Assembly: GCA_963920525.1 (NCBI GenBank)
Contig: OY986437.1
Coordinates: forward strand, 197,379,511 to 197,443,510
Reading direction: 5' to 3'
Source: Dichetophora obliterata
Lineage: Eukaryota > Arthropoda > Insecta > Diptera > Sciomyzidae
DNA: 64,000 nucleotides
Shown: positions 10,148-20,435 of the stretch, piece by piece
Layout of the letters: every line of letters starts with the position of its first letter
Position numbering within the stretch: position 1 is the stretch's first letter
The notes under the pieces: model-generated
Databases searched by the model: none
What the model saw: only the letters and a program-made list of their open reading frames with translations
What the model was told of the DNA's origin: nothing
Made by a program: the position numbers and the translations under genes

Positions 10148-12934
10148 ATGTACCGTCAAATTTGGGTTAATCCCAAGCATACACCTTATCAACGTATTTT
10201 GCATAGAGATACGTTAAGTAGTGAAGTCACGGATTACGAGTTAGATACCATTACCTTTGGACTAAATTGCGCTCCGTTTTTGGCAATTAGAACTCTTCTC
10301 CAATTGGCAGAAGATGTTCACAAGACATATCCCTTAGCTTCGTCTGTATTGAAAGAGCATATGTACGTAGATGATGCGTTGACTGGTGCTCATGATTTAG
10401 AAACTGCTAGAAAGACTCGAAACGAGCTTATTTCAGCACTAAAATCTGCTGGGTGTTTGATGCGAAAATGGACTTCGAATTGTAAAGATTTACTCGAAGA
10501 TCTGCCGAAAGAGCATCTGCTCAATGAAGATTTTTTGGAGTTTGAAGATTCGAGTGTGGCCAAAACCTTAGGAGTCCGTTGGAATGCTAAATTTGATCAC
10601 TTTTATTTTATAACAAGACCATTCGAAATGAAAGCTAGCTTTACCAAACGAGAAGTTTTGTCTAGCATTGCACAGCTTTTTGACCCGGCAGGTTGGCTAG
10701 GCCCGGTTGTAGTTGTAGCAAAAATTATTATGCAGCAAATTTGGTTAGATAAAATAGATTGGGATGATTATCTAACAGGTCAGAGTTTGTATTCGTGGAA
10801 GCAATTTCTTAAAAATTACCATCATATCGATTCAATTAGAATCCAAAGATGGATAAATTTTTGCCCTTGGAGCAAAGTGGAGTTTCATGGTTTTTGCGAC
10901 GCATCAGAGAAAGCCTATGCAGCAGCAATCTATATTCGTGTAGAGAATCCAAATTCCTCGGTCTTCACTCATCTACTTACCTCGAAAACAAAAGTTGCTC
11001 CCATAAAAACGGTCTCTTTACCTCGATTGGAACTTTGCGGAGCCACTCTTCTGGCTGAAATGGCGGACTCTTTGCTGCCGCAGCTAAATGTTGCTCAATT
11101 TAGCTTGCAATTGTGGACCGATTCAACTATTGTCCTTGCGTGGCTAAAGAAGCCACCCTGCACTTGGACGACGTTTGTCGCCAATCGTGTCGCGAAAATC
11201 ATTGATAAAGTTGATAATCGTGATTGGCTCCATGTTGAATCGCACGACAATCCAGCAGACTTGGGAAGTCGAGGAGTCATGGCTCAAGATTTGGTCAATA
11301 ATAATTTATGGTGGGAAGGTCCCTCATGGCTAAATAAAGACCGATCAGAATGGCCACCTCAACTGAAGAATTTAGAGCTTAATACTTCACTCGAAAGCAA
11401 ACCTGTTCAGTCTTTTTTCTCGTATTTCGCTAATTATGAGGACGTTCTCAATAGGTTCTCATCACTTTCTCGAGCCTTGCGAGTTCTGTCGTTTGTTTTT
11501 CGGTTTTATCAACGAACACATCCAATTTTAAGGAAAGAATTTTGTTATAGAACCACCCAAGTGACAAGAGATGAAATCTATTTCGTTAAAACACGTTTAA
11601 TTGTTCTTTGTCAAAAGGTTCACTTTTCTAATGATTATCGTGACATTGAAACTAAGCACCCTATAAGTTCCAGGAGTCCCATTGTGACTCTGAACCCCTT
11701 TTTGGACCCCTCTGGTTTACTGAGAGTAGGTGGGCGGTTAGTCTCCTCCCCTTCACTCTCATACAATGAGAAGCATCCCATTATATTGCCATATAATTGT
11801 CAAATCTCAAAACTTTTAATTTTATTCACACATGTAATCTCCTTGCATGGAGGAAATCAATTAGTATTGCGATTGATCAGGCTGGAGTTTTGGATTTTAA
11901 AGGTAAAAAATTTAATCAAAACGTCTATTTACAATTGCAAAGTGTGTGTGATTCATAGAAAAAAGGAACGTACGCAGATTATGGCCGCTTTACCCTCCTC
12001 TCGAACAACACTTTCTCGGCCATTTGCCACAACCGGGATCGACTTTGCCGGTCCGTATGAAATAAAAAATTATACTGGTCGAGCATGTAGGATAACCAAA
12101 GGCTATGTGTGTCTTTTTGTTTGTTTTGCCACTAAATCCATACATCTAGAAGTGACAAGTGATTTGTCAACCGCGACTTTTTTGGCAGCTTTTGCAAGAT
12201 TCGCGGCCCGTCGAGGATGTCCAGAAAATATTTATTCCGACAATGGGACAAATTTTGTTGGAGCCTCTAAAGTGTTCAATCGAGAGTTTAAAGAGTTTGT
12301 TAAGGCGGCTCGCGATGTTGTAACTGAAACACACGCACATCAAGGAGTTTTGTGGCATTTTATTCCCGCGGGAGCTCCTCATATGGGTGGTTTATGGGAA
12401 GCTGGCGTCAAGAGTTTTAAGACTCATTTGAGGAAAATTGCAGGTACACTTAGATTTACTTTTGAAGAATTCTCTACTCTTTTGTCTCGGATTGAAGCCT
12501 GCTTAAATTCAAGACCTATAAGTCCAATGTCCGATAATCCAGATGTTCTTACTGCTTTAACTCCTGGTCATTTTCTAGTTGGCGGACCACTGTTAGGCCG
12601 ACCTGAGCCAGACATATCAGAGAAACCCATGTCCATCATAAACAGATGGCAGAAACTCAAAGCTTTACATCAGCTCTTCTGCTCCCGATGGAAAACTGAA
12701 TATTTGACGGAATTACACAAAAGGTTTAAATGGAAGAACCCCCAGAAAAATGTTGAAATTGATGATCTTGTGGTAGTACGTGAAGAAGGTTTATCCCCAA
12801 ATGAGTGGCGGTTAGGTAGAATCATAAAAGTGCATTGTGGAATGGATGGCAAGGTTCGAGTTGCGGATATTAAGACAGCTCGTGGTGTGATCACGCGGCC
12901 AATAGTTAAACTTATTGTCCTTCCCGCATGCTAG
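10148..12934 (+). CDS. BEL/Pao Pol: 3' half of reverse transcriptase, RNase H, integrase
   Basis: This is an uninterrupted 928-codon frame. It begins inside RT: the codons before the ATG still encode RT (GDIEK, then MYRQI, motif A), so the start is not the native one. YVDD, the RT catalytic box, is at residues 73-76. RNase H follows, with FCDASEKAYAAAIY near 248 and WTDSTIVLAW near 323. The integrase zinc region (H...H...CKVC) is at about 560-600. The DDE core has D in GIDFAGPY (~632), D in SDNGTNF (~697) and E in GLWEAGVK (~751). The C-terminal domain typical of BEL integrases ends near residue 924. Catalytic residues look intact except for the missing RT N-terminus. Gag and protease are lost upstream, so any mobility would need proteins supplied in trans. 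Confidence 0.95.
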   Translation: MYRQIWVNPKHTPYQRILHRDTLSSEVTDYELDTITFGLNCAPFLAIRTLLQLAEDVHKTYPLASSVLKEHMYVDDALTGAHDLETARKTRNELISALKSAGCLMRKWTSNCKDLLEDLPKEHLLNEDFLEFEDSSVAKTLGVRWNAKFDHFYFITRPFEMKASFTKREVLSSIAQLFDPAGWLGPVVVVAKIIMQQIWLDKIDWDDYLTGQSLYSWKQFLKNYHHIDSIRIQRWINFCPWSKVEFHGFCDASEKAYAAAIYIRVENPNSSVFTHLLTSKTKVAPIKTVSLPRLELCGATLLAEMADSLLPQLNVAQFSLQLWTDSTIVLAWLKKPPCTWTTFVANRVAKIIDKVDNRDWLHVESHDNPADLGSRGVMAQDLVNNNLWWEGPSWLNKDRSEWPPQLKNLELNTSLESKPVQSFFSYFANYEDVLNRFSSLSRALRVLSFVFRFYQRTHPILRKEFCYRTTQVTRDEIYFVKTRLIVLCQKVHFSNDYRDIETKHPISSRSPIVTLNPFLDPSGLLRVGGRLVSSPSLSYNEKHPIILPYNCQISKLLILFTHVISLHGGNQLVLRLIRLEFWILKVKNLIKTSIYNCKVCVIHRKKERTQIMAALPSSRTTLSRPFATTGIDFAGPYEIKNYTGRACRITKGYVCLFVCFATKSIHLEVTSDLSTATFLAAFARFAARRGCPENIYSDNGTNFVGASKVFNREFKEFVKAARDVVTETHAHQGVLWHFIPAGAPHMGGLWEAGVKSFKTHLRKIAGTLRFTFEEFSTLLSRIEACLNSRPISPMSDNPDVLTALTPGHFLVGGPLLGRPEPDISEKPMSIINRWQKLKALHQLFCSRWKTEYLTELHKRFKWKNPQKNVEIDDLVVVREEGLSPNEWRLGRIIKVHCGMDGKVRVADIKTARGVITRPIVKLIVLPAC

Positions 12935-12960
12935 CGTACACCCAGAACATTCTACCTAAT

Positions 12961-12976
12961 TAAATTTTTTTTTCAG
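12961..12976 (+). other. Candidate 3' splice acceptor before the second BEL ORF
   Basis: A T-rich tract ending in TTTTTTTTTCAG lies 12 bp upstream of the ATG at 12989. The arrangement resembles spliced expression of env-position ORFs in retroelements. A possible donor (AA/GTATGT) is near 10119. This is read from the sequence only; splicing is inferred. Confidence 0.45.
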
Positions 12977-12988
12977 ATAACTGTCAAG

Positions 12989-14167
12989 ATGCCACGTTTT
13001 TCCCGCAACCGAAGCCAAACTCAAAAGATTGTCAAGTCCGCTACATGTCGCCTATGTGAAGGAGCCCATCCTCTCCGATTCTGCAAACAATTTCGCCCCA
13101 AGAGTTTAGAAGACAAGCTGCGCATGGTGTTACTTATGCGCTACTGCTCTAACTGTCTGTCTCCTCATCATACCCTAAACCGATGTGTCAGTGAATTGCG
13201 CTGCAGACATTGCAGTCAGAAGCATCATAGTTTGCTCCATGGCAACTCCCGTGACCGAGCTCGACCAAGCCCGTCTACGCCGCTCACGGTGAGCGATGGT
13301 TCCGAGCGATCTGAGGCTAGACCCCGCCCGTCTAGGCCACGTCGTTTTGCGGACAATCCCAGTTCCGAAGATGATTCCGACGAAAATAGCGATGAGCCCA
13401 GACCTCGTCCGTCTACGCCATCGTCCCCTGTAGAGGTTATGGAGACAGATCCAACGGTTGAGCTCAGACCTCGTCCATCTCTGCCAACGGCGGAAATCGA
13501 GAGTTTGCTAGCGCATCCATCCCATTCACTGTCGAATTCTGAGCCCAGACCGCGCCCGTCTATGCCAGAACGTCGTCGACGCCACCGAAGGCAGAAACCA
13601 AAAAGTGAAAGAAGAGTGGAGCGGTATGCGCAATCGACGAAGGCGAGAAGAGCAGACGCACGTATGAAAATAGCCAACCAAGCATCACTGCAGCTGACTC
13701 AACAATTGGTGCCGCTGAACCCCACAGCGATGGTTAAAATTGTGACAACCGGTGGAATGCAGTTGGTGCGAGCACTTATTGATCCATGCTGCGACATGTC
13801 TATGATCTGTGGGTCATTAGTACGTCGCCTTAGGTTGGGAACTGCTCGCGTCAACTCGCAGGAAACTTGTTTTCTCACCATCCGTGGCCGGTTTGAGCGC
13901 AGCGAACGCATCACGGTAAATGCCAGAGTTCAGAACTTTTTGCGCGTCACTCCGTGTCGAACGTTGGATGCTAGAGTGCAGGAGGCGTACTCCAATATTA
14001 TGCTGGCAGACGAACGGTTTTACCAATCTCGGCCAATACAGTTGATTTTCGGTGTAGACGTCTATGCGCGCATAATGAAAACGGGACTCCTTCCAAGTGT
14101 AGCCGGACAGCCAATCGCGCAAAACACCATGTTTGGATGGGTGTTATCGGGAGCGTGCCCTATTTAA
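12989..14167 (+). CDS. Gag-type zinc-knuckle plus retropepsin-like ORF in env position
   Basis: This 392-codon intact ORF lies between integrase and the 3' LTR. Cys/His clusters come first: C20-C23-H27-C32, C53-C56-H60-C66 and C72-C75-H79-H84. They match the C-terminal knuckle region of BEL Gag (CRLCEGAHPLRFC, CRHCSQKHHSLLH). Residues 91-193 hold five (A/P/L)RPRPS-x-P-like repeats in acidic, low-complexity spacers, then an Arg/Lys-rich stretch (~195-225). Residues 247-392 resemble the BEL retropepsin-like domain and end in the usual pre-RT motif FGWVLSG, but a stop follows. The aspartate position reads LIDPCCDMS instead of the usual LLDSGS, so protease activity is doubtful. Base composition is visibly GC-richer than pol. 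It may be a duplicated gag-protease segment or a captured relative. Function is unknown; nucleic-acid binding is likely from the knuckles. Confidence 0.85.
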   Translation: MPRFSRNRSQTQKIVKSATCRLCEGAHPLRFCKQFRPKSLEDKLRMVLLMRYCSNCLSPHHTLNRCVSELRCRHCSQKHHSLLHGNSRDRARPSPSTPLTVSDGSERSEARPRPSRPRRFADNPSSEDDSDENSDEPRPRPSTPSSPVEVMETDPTVELRPRPSLPTAEIESLLAHPSHSLSNSEPRPRPSMPERRRRHRRQKPKSERRVERYAQSTKARRADARMKIANQASLQLTQQLVPLNPTAMVKIVTTGGMQLVRALIDPCCDMSMICGSLVRRLRLGTARVNSQETCFLTIRGRFERSERITVNARVQNFLRVTPCRTLDARVQEAYSNIMLADERFYQSRPIQLIFGVDVYARIMKTGLLPSVAGQPIAQNTMFGWVLSGACPI

Positions 14168-14403
14168 GATGTTATAATATTTTTTTAAATTTTTTTTTGT
14201 TTTGCTTTAATTTCTATTTTTCTATTATTTTATTTCATTTTTTTTCTATCTTACCCAAAATGAATTACATTGAAATGAATTTGAATTACTATAAAATGCA
14301 CTCGGGATCACCGAAAAAGCTTATGTAACGTGCGTTTATTGCAGATTTGAATACATAATTTTAAGTGATCTTTATCAGCTTAGCTTTCTTGCAGTGAGGC
14401 TGC

Positions 14404-14417
14404 AAGGCGGGCGGCAA
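14404..14417 (+). other. Polypurine-like tract of the BEL element
   Basis: The purine-rich AAGGCGGGCGGCAA abuts the 3' LTR and is the expected site for plus-strand priming. Confidence 0.65.
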
Positions 14418-14766
14418 TGTTTACGCCGAACCCGGGTAGGCACCCTGTTTTTTATATTGTTAAATAACTTCACTTATTTACTTTAGTTACTTCAACCCGA
14501 AGTTGTTGTAAACGCACGAACATCAAAACACTTGATGTTCGATGAGTTGCTAGTTTTTTTAGTCTTGGAATAACTCTAAAGCTGGAAAGATCGCCTCCCA
14601 CAAGATACACAACTAATCGAATAAATTCATGCTAATATTAAATAATTTCTTTGGTTTTCAATTTTATTTCTGCTGTGTTCCGAGCCTCCTCATCAAGTTG
14701 GAATATTTGTTCTTTTTGGTGCTTTAGTTGAGAAGCAAGGTCCTCAACTCCTCGAGCAAAGAATCA
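14418..14766 (+). repeat. 3' LTR of the BEL element
   Basis: Identical by eye to 9717-10065. It is followed by AGTG, the presumed 4 bp target duplication. Confidence 0.95.
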
Positions 14767-14861
14767 AGTGGGAAAGTGATTTTCAAATTTTCAGTCACTA
14801 TTTTCACAATGCTAAGGCACAATGCATAATATGCTTTCAAATAATTGAGACGAACATATAG

Positions 14862-15539
14862 TAATGGTATTCAGTAAAATTTGTTAAGTCCTGCTAGACT
14901 ACTAAATTGTTAAAGTTAGCAGCTGTTGATGTGAACGCACCTGCTAAGACATTTGACAATCGTGTGCTAAGCTGATAAGTCAAAACCAGCTGATAGACTT
15001 CTACAGCTAAAAATCTGTTGTTTTAATTACTCGTGTAACCAGAAATCAGTAACGAAAAATGTATTTTAATTTTTATATTACAGTGCGTTAACACTTTTGT
15101 TACATTTGCTATTCATAAACTTTGAAATGTTTTAAGTCTCTACCAACCCCATTACAAAATTTTATTTTTTTAATAATAAAAGGCAGTTATTTTACTTTGA
15201 AGCTGCAAATCAAAAATAATTTGGTACTTGTTAGAACTCATTCCCAAAACGATTCATCACTACACTCAATAAATTTGACGTTTCGGACTTAACAAATTGT
15301 ATCTGCTAAACAAAAACACGGTGCTGAGCTTGTTAGCAAGTTAACACGTTAAGTACACTCAATAATTTTGACGTTTCGGACTTAACAAATCGTATCTGCT
15401 AAACAAAAACACGGTGCTGAGCTTGTTAACTTGCTAACAAGCTGCTAAGTCTTTTCCCATAGAAAATTTTGACAGGACTTAACAAATTTGTTAAGTTTAG
15501 CAAGTTAGCAGGGCTTAACAAATGTAGCGAATACCATTA
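14862..15539. mobile_element. MITE with ~36 bp terminal inverted repeats (678 bp)
   Basis: The left end begins TAATGGTATTC and continues AATTTGTTAAGTCCTGCTA. The right end is its imperfect complement, closing with GAATACCATTA. There is no coding capacity. The interior contains repeated GCTAAG / TTAACAA words and a 93 bp tandem duplication. No convincing target duplication was identified, so the superfamily is open. Confidence 0.8.
15261..15430. repeat. 93 bp tandem duplication inside the MITE
   Basis: A unit starting TACACTCAATAA at 15261 recurs at 15354. Both copies share TTTGACGTTTCGGACTTAAC and ACACGGTGCTGAGCTTGTTA with only a few differences. Confidence 0.9.
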
Positions 15540-17670
15540 GTATAACTTTGAAAGGCATTTTAAAACATTTGATGCAGATTTCGTTGCTAATTTAATTGAC
15601 GTTGGAATATGTTGATAGTTTTTATTTTTTCAGTGTATATATTGAATTAAATTTTTCTTATAATATTAAAGTTTCTCTGAATTTGTATTTTTTATTGTGT
15701 CACCCCTGAATTAGAGTATTTGATTTTTTCTAACCTTATTTCGGACGTGTATTGTCTTTTTCTCCTTTAGGGAAACCACCAATTTCTTGCGGACCACCAA
15801 TTTCTTTTAAAGACGATTACTAAAAGACTACATTTTATGATTTTTATAACTAGAAACCCTAAATCAGCTAAGCACATTTGTTATAGTCCACCAAAATTTG
15901 GGCAATGGAAAAAATGTTGTGTTGCAGCAATTCCATTTTTATGATCGCCTTACGAAATGACCAGATCTAATTTGGGTGAAATTAAGCATTGAGCACCACT
16001 GAGAAAATTAAAAAACTTTATTTGGAGGAAAAAACCTTGGCGTGATTTTTAGCTAACTCTGCTCTGGTGCATTAAATGGACAAAAATCGGCAAAAACGTC
16101 GAAAATCGATTTTTACTAAAATACATATCTCAAACCTTTTTTAAATAAAATTTTAAGTTTGAACTACCGTTAGAAAGGTAATTGATTGGACTTTAATATT
16201 CAAATAATTTTGAATAAACCGGAATGAAGCTCACAAAATTACCTCTTCTACAATATAAAAATTAGGATGTGGGTTCAATGAAACCATTTTTAATTTAAAT
16301 TTTTGTTTGGATGCTTCAATGCCACACCTCATTAACCCATTCAGTCATTACCTTCATTTTTATATTGTTGAAAAGGTAAATTTTGCAAGCTTCAACCACC
16401 ATCAATAGGTTTTCGGTAAATGTAAGTTACTTGTATGTTACAAAGAAAGAAGTATTAGTAACGCTATAAAGGATGAATTTTGGAAGGTGGGGTACTTAAT
16501 CAACCCAGTGTGGCTGCAACAGTCGAATAATGAAGTATTATTTTTTCTGTACCAACGGATTTTTCGTGTCAGGAAATAAAAAAAGCATTTTAATAATATT
16601 TTAATAATTGCTTTAATTTTTTTTTCACCATATTTATGAACGAAGAGATTTTTTTTGTATAGATTAAAATAATATGTAAAAATGTTACTCATGCGTATAT
16701 TTCTTACGCACGCGGTCGATTTATATTATTCAAAGTATAAGATAATTTTGTCCTTCATCTTTTATGCATGTTATATTATATTTTGACAAAAAAATAATAT
16801 CTTCCATATATTGCGCAAACGCAAATTTTGTCCGGCGTAAGGCTTTTTAAGTACAAGCCCAATCTTAATAAATTTAGTATGGTTTGGTAGGTTTCGACCT
16901 GTAGATGTGCAAACTGGACTTTTTATTTCTTAAAAATTTATACATTTTAAGTTATAGCGAGTTAAAGTTTGCTTATAACTGTTGTTATTGTATATTGCTA
17001 TTTCTCTTCTTAATTTTAGCATATGCCTAAAAATATGTAAGGGCCACCTATCGGCTAATAGCTATGAAACCGTAATACTGACGAATAATCTTTTAGAATT
17101 TCACAACTAAAATTATGAATTGAAATATTAAATATCAAAGTGATACCGGAATGATTTCTTGCAGTTCAAAAAAGATTTCTAAACTGTTGGTCGGATAATT
17201 TTGTAATTTTTAAAAATTTACACAAAAATTTAATAAGAAATTGGAAACTGTTAATGAAACATTTTTGTTCAAGCATTTTTCAACTGTAAATCAAGAAATA
17301 TTCTTACTCCTGTATATTTAAAATAAATTTGGGTATGAAATTAAATATGCTAACACTAATCACCGTTGCGCGTGCAATACCGCGTATATTACAAAAAGTT
17401 AAAAATTAATTTCATTTAAATTTTGATCATTCCTGATTGATTCATTAATTTTAATTGTTCATTAAATGCTAATTTGAGAACAAAGAAAATATCTAATTTC
17501 AATAAATGTTTAGTTCAGTTGAAAATCTATTCAATAGCTTAAAATAAAATCAGTTTTCTGCACTCCTGAAAAATTTTACTGTCACCGTCTGTGTGTATGT
17601 GCAAGTGGTGGATACGCGGTATTGAACGCGCAACGAAGATATATTATTTATAATTAAAATCTGCATAGTA
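15540..17670. other. No gene; contains one imperfect inverted repeat
   Basis: Arms of about 38 bp at 16225-16262 and 16353-16391 pair imperfectly (ACAATATAAAAAT against ATTTTTATATTGT), suggesting a decayed MITE of about 167 bp. Nothing else was recognised. Confidence 0.55.
15949..16075 (+). repeat. Interspersed repeat, related in inverse orientation to 21040-21180
   Basis: TCTAATTTGGGTGAAAT, CACTGA and TTTATTTGGAGGAAAAAA occur here. They recur in the same order on the minus strand of 21040-21180. Divergence is substantial, so this is an old repeat family. Confidence 0.6.
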
Positions 17671-18218
17671 ATGCCTAGACGAGCACGCCCAAATGTAAAT
17701 GGAAGGACAAGGCGTAGTATACATCGTTCTCAGATGCTCTCAGCAATGCACGACCAGAACGTAATGACGTTGGACAACTCAGGAAAAAATGTATTTATTG
17801 TCGAGCTCTTCATTTCGATAGTCAGTTATTAAGACGCGAGCTCTACTCATGTTGTTACAAAGGTGGTCCATACTATTATAAAATTAATGGGCAGGTGCAT
17901 TATCGTTTAGGAATTTTGAAACCTAATCCTGGCAAACAACCCATTTTTGCACAAATCTATATGCGTTATACGGAAGCAGCCACCCAAATTTTGTCCGATT
18001 GGTATTCGGTCAAAAATCGTGGACTAATTTTTAATCCAATCGTTGGAATCATGCATTTTTTAATACCCTTTCTATTAGAATTCAAACTCTTCAAAATATT
18101 GTACTAGACATTTTTTAATAAAACCTGAAATAATATTTAATACAGGTTGGATTAGTCTTTAAAAACAGCGTTCGGCTTGGTTCGGTTCTTATGCATGTTT
18201 ATCATTTCTTTATACATG

Positions 18219-18291
18219 TGGCTTCATAGAGCAGTTGGTAGAGCCAAAAACTTATAACCTAAACGTAGTGGGTTCGAATCCCACATGTTTC
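18219..18291 (+). pseudogene. tRNA-like sequence (pseudogene or SINE head)
   Basis: The segment contains ATAGAGCAGTTGGTAGAGC, resembling an A box, and GTGGGTTCGAATCCCAC, a perfect T-arm with B box. The acceptor and anticodon stems do not pair well and the A box is mutated, so a functional tRNA is unlikely. It sits in DNA that interrupts the Helitron frame. Confidence 0.65.
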
Positions 18292-19810
18292 GTTAATTTT
18301 TTATTTTTGTAAAAAATATTTTAATACAAGCATGTATTAAAATTAAGTCCCATGAGAGAATAAAAATCAATTGTAATATATACCGTTCATTAAATTTTAA
18401 TACAGTTTCGGTGTCGTCATATATACAATACAGGATTTATTAGAATTTAGTCCAAGATTTTTGAGCGTGTAGGAAAATCAAGAATGTGACATTTCGATCA
18501 TGCGTAAGCTATCAGAACACCTTACAGCTCAAAGTCCTTTTGCTCAAATTTTTCGCAACGTTACAACTTACGTCTGAGATCAACTTGAGATGTCGCAACA
18601 CAAAAATGCTAGGATGGTAAATTTCGCTGATCAACGACATTTTAATTAGCCGTTTCATTTGTAGTTGACGTGTAATTTTTAAGAAATGATGTTGCAGCAG
18701 TTTTTTGCTGCTGGCGACGGATTTCCAGTTGGGGAGTGCGACCTAAGTATATATGGGCATTTCCGTAGCTGCGCACGTGACAGTCGTACGACTTTAATGA
18801 GTAGAAGAACAAAGAAAAATTAAACGTACAGTTTTCTTATTATGATTTTTCAATAGTTTACTAAGCGCACTATACAAGGTGTAAAAGCTAAGAGTTGTCA
18901 AAAGTTCGGCTCTCAGATAGAAGCCACCAAAAATGATACGTTAAGTGACATAAAACAGAAGTTGTTTTTACCTGCATCAATAAAAACGAGAAAAACTGCG
19001 AAGTGTGCACGAGTTTTTTTATGAAAGTTTTTTAATATAATCTGAAATAATACTGCTACATCTTCATAATTGTTTCGTTGAAAAATCTTTTTTAATTATT
19101 TTTATACAAACCATACTATGATACGTTACGTGATATACATTATGTGACAAATTTTTTCCTTCAAAGAAGTGTAAATATTTTATAGTTTTATTTATTTAAT
19201 TGAACTAGAAAATGTTAAGTGTAATTCAGGACCGTTACAATCGAAAACTGAAAAAAAAATTAATTAAACTTTGTATTATACGAGTATTTATTATACTTAT
19301 AAAATTTCAACTTTTGTTAAAATTTTTCAACTTTTGTCACCGCTTTTTGCTGCCATTTTTCAAAACTAAAATTGACATCAGCTCTCAGTACTCTCACAAT
19401 ATAAATTGAAACATTTATTTCTCTATTATGGAGGCTTAAATGAATTTTAAGTAACATTTAATTTTTCAATCGTGGTAGACCTTTTGGCGAAAATGCCCAT
19501 ATTCTGTTGACGAAGGTCTTCGAAGCATAGGTTGCCAGCATTCAAGTGTTGATTCCATGGCATATCCATTTATCTTTCCGCTTAGTGATGAAGGCTGGTA
19601 TGGAGACCACGCAATAGCAGTGAAAAACAATTTAACTCAACTACGAAATACATTATTTCGTTTACCACTACGGGAAGAATTAAGTACTCTTCACAGATTC
19701 CAAAAGCTTTTCTTGGCTTGGGTTGTTGATATGCGCAACTGCAGTTTCTTCGAGCTGAGCAGTATATAAACCTTAATGATGATGTTAAATCCAAAGCTCA
19801 TAGCTGAGGA

Positions 19811-20054
19811 CATTGGCGTCGGAAGCGGGGGGAAAGGGGGCAGTTGCCCCCGCACTTTTTTAGCTAGATAAACAATTTAAAAGGAAAAGTTATTCAAAAT
19901 ATCAGTTTTTTTTACAACGATAATATTTTTGTATTATATATTTTCCTGTTCTTTCTCTCTTCTTCATGATTCATGTGAAGAAATTTTGGTGAACTTTTTT
20001 TGCACCACCATTTGTACTGCCCCCCCCAGATGAAATTCGCTTCCGACGCGCTTG
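19811..20054. mobile_element. hAT-type MITE, copy 1 (244 bp)
   Basis: The ends are CATTGGCGTCGGAAGCG and, complemented, CAAGCGCGTCGGAAGCG. An 8 bp duplication with one mismatch flanks it (GCTGAGGA at 19803, ACTGAGGA at 20055). It interrupts the Helitron relic. A second copy in the opposite orientation is at 51153-51411. It is non-coding and was presumably mobilised by a hAT transposase in trans. Confidence 0.92.
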
Positions 20055-20300
20055 ACTGAGGACTTCGTGTGGGTAAAAAGTTCATCTTTCCAAAAACATT
20101 TCAAGGCATATATAGACATTTACATTTCAACTATTTAAACGCGATGAATATTGTTCGTACAATTTTAAGGCCTAATTTATTCCTCGCTTTTACTTGCAAT
20201 CCTAATTGGGTGCATATCAAAGCGAGTTTGAACCCAGGTAAACAGCCATGCTTTAGCCCTGATCTAATTTCTAGAGTTTTTCACATAAAGTTATTGGTCC

Positions 20301-20435
20301 ATAATCATAGTCAAAATAAAATTCGACACTAAATTTAGTGCAAGCTTTTTGACAACATATTATATTATATTAAAAAAACTGTCAAAAATGCTTGCACTAA
20401 GTTTAGAGTCGACTTTTATTTTGATTATGGTTATG
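20301..20435. repeat. 135 bp hairpin MITE inside the Helitron relic
   Basis: Arms of about 54 bp (20301-20354, 20380-20435) pair well. They contain CATAGTCAAAATAAAATTCG and CTTTTATTTTGATTATGG as complements, and the loop is AT-rich. It separates two recognisable blocks of the Helitron Rep domain, so it is a later insertion. Confidence 0.85.

Larger units (their letters stand above)
9717..14766 (+). mobile_element. BEL/Pao LTR retrotransposon, internally deleted
   Basis: Two 349 bp LTRs starting TG and ending CA bound the element and appear identical base for base. A 4 bp duplication AGTG (9713-9716, 14767-14770) flanks it. A primer binding site directly follows the 5' LTR, and a purine-rich tract precedes the 3' LTR. 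The internal order is PBS, partial RT, RNase H, integrase, then a separate ORF with Gag-type zinc knuckles and a retropepsin-like domain. The usual gag, protease and 5' half of RT between PBS and RT are missing. Identical LTRs imply a young insertion or recent gene conversion. Confidence 0.95.

Noticed and set aside
13225..14122. Minus-strand ORFs of 71-150 codons
   Set aside because: They are shadows of the env-position BEL ORF. Their repeats (DGRGL) mirror the RPRPS codons.
18219..18291. Functional tRNA gene
   Set aside because: The T-arm is good, but the acceptor and anticodon stems do not pair and the A box is altered.
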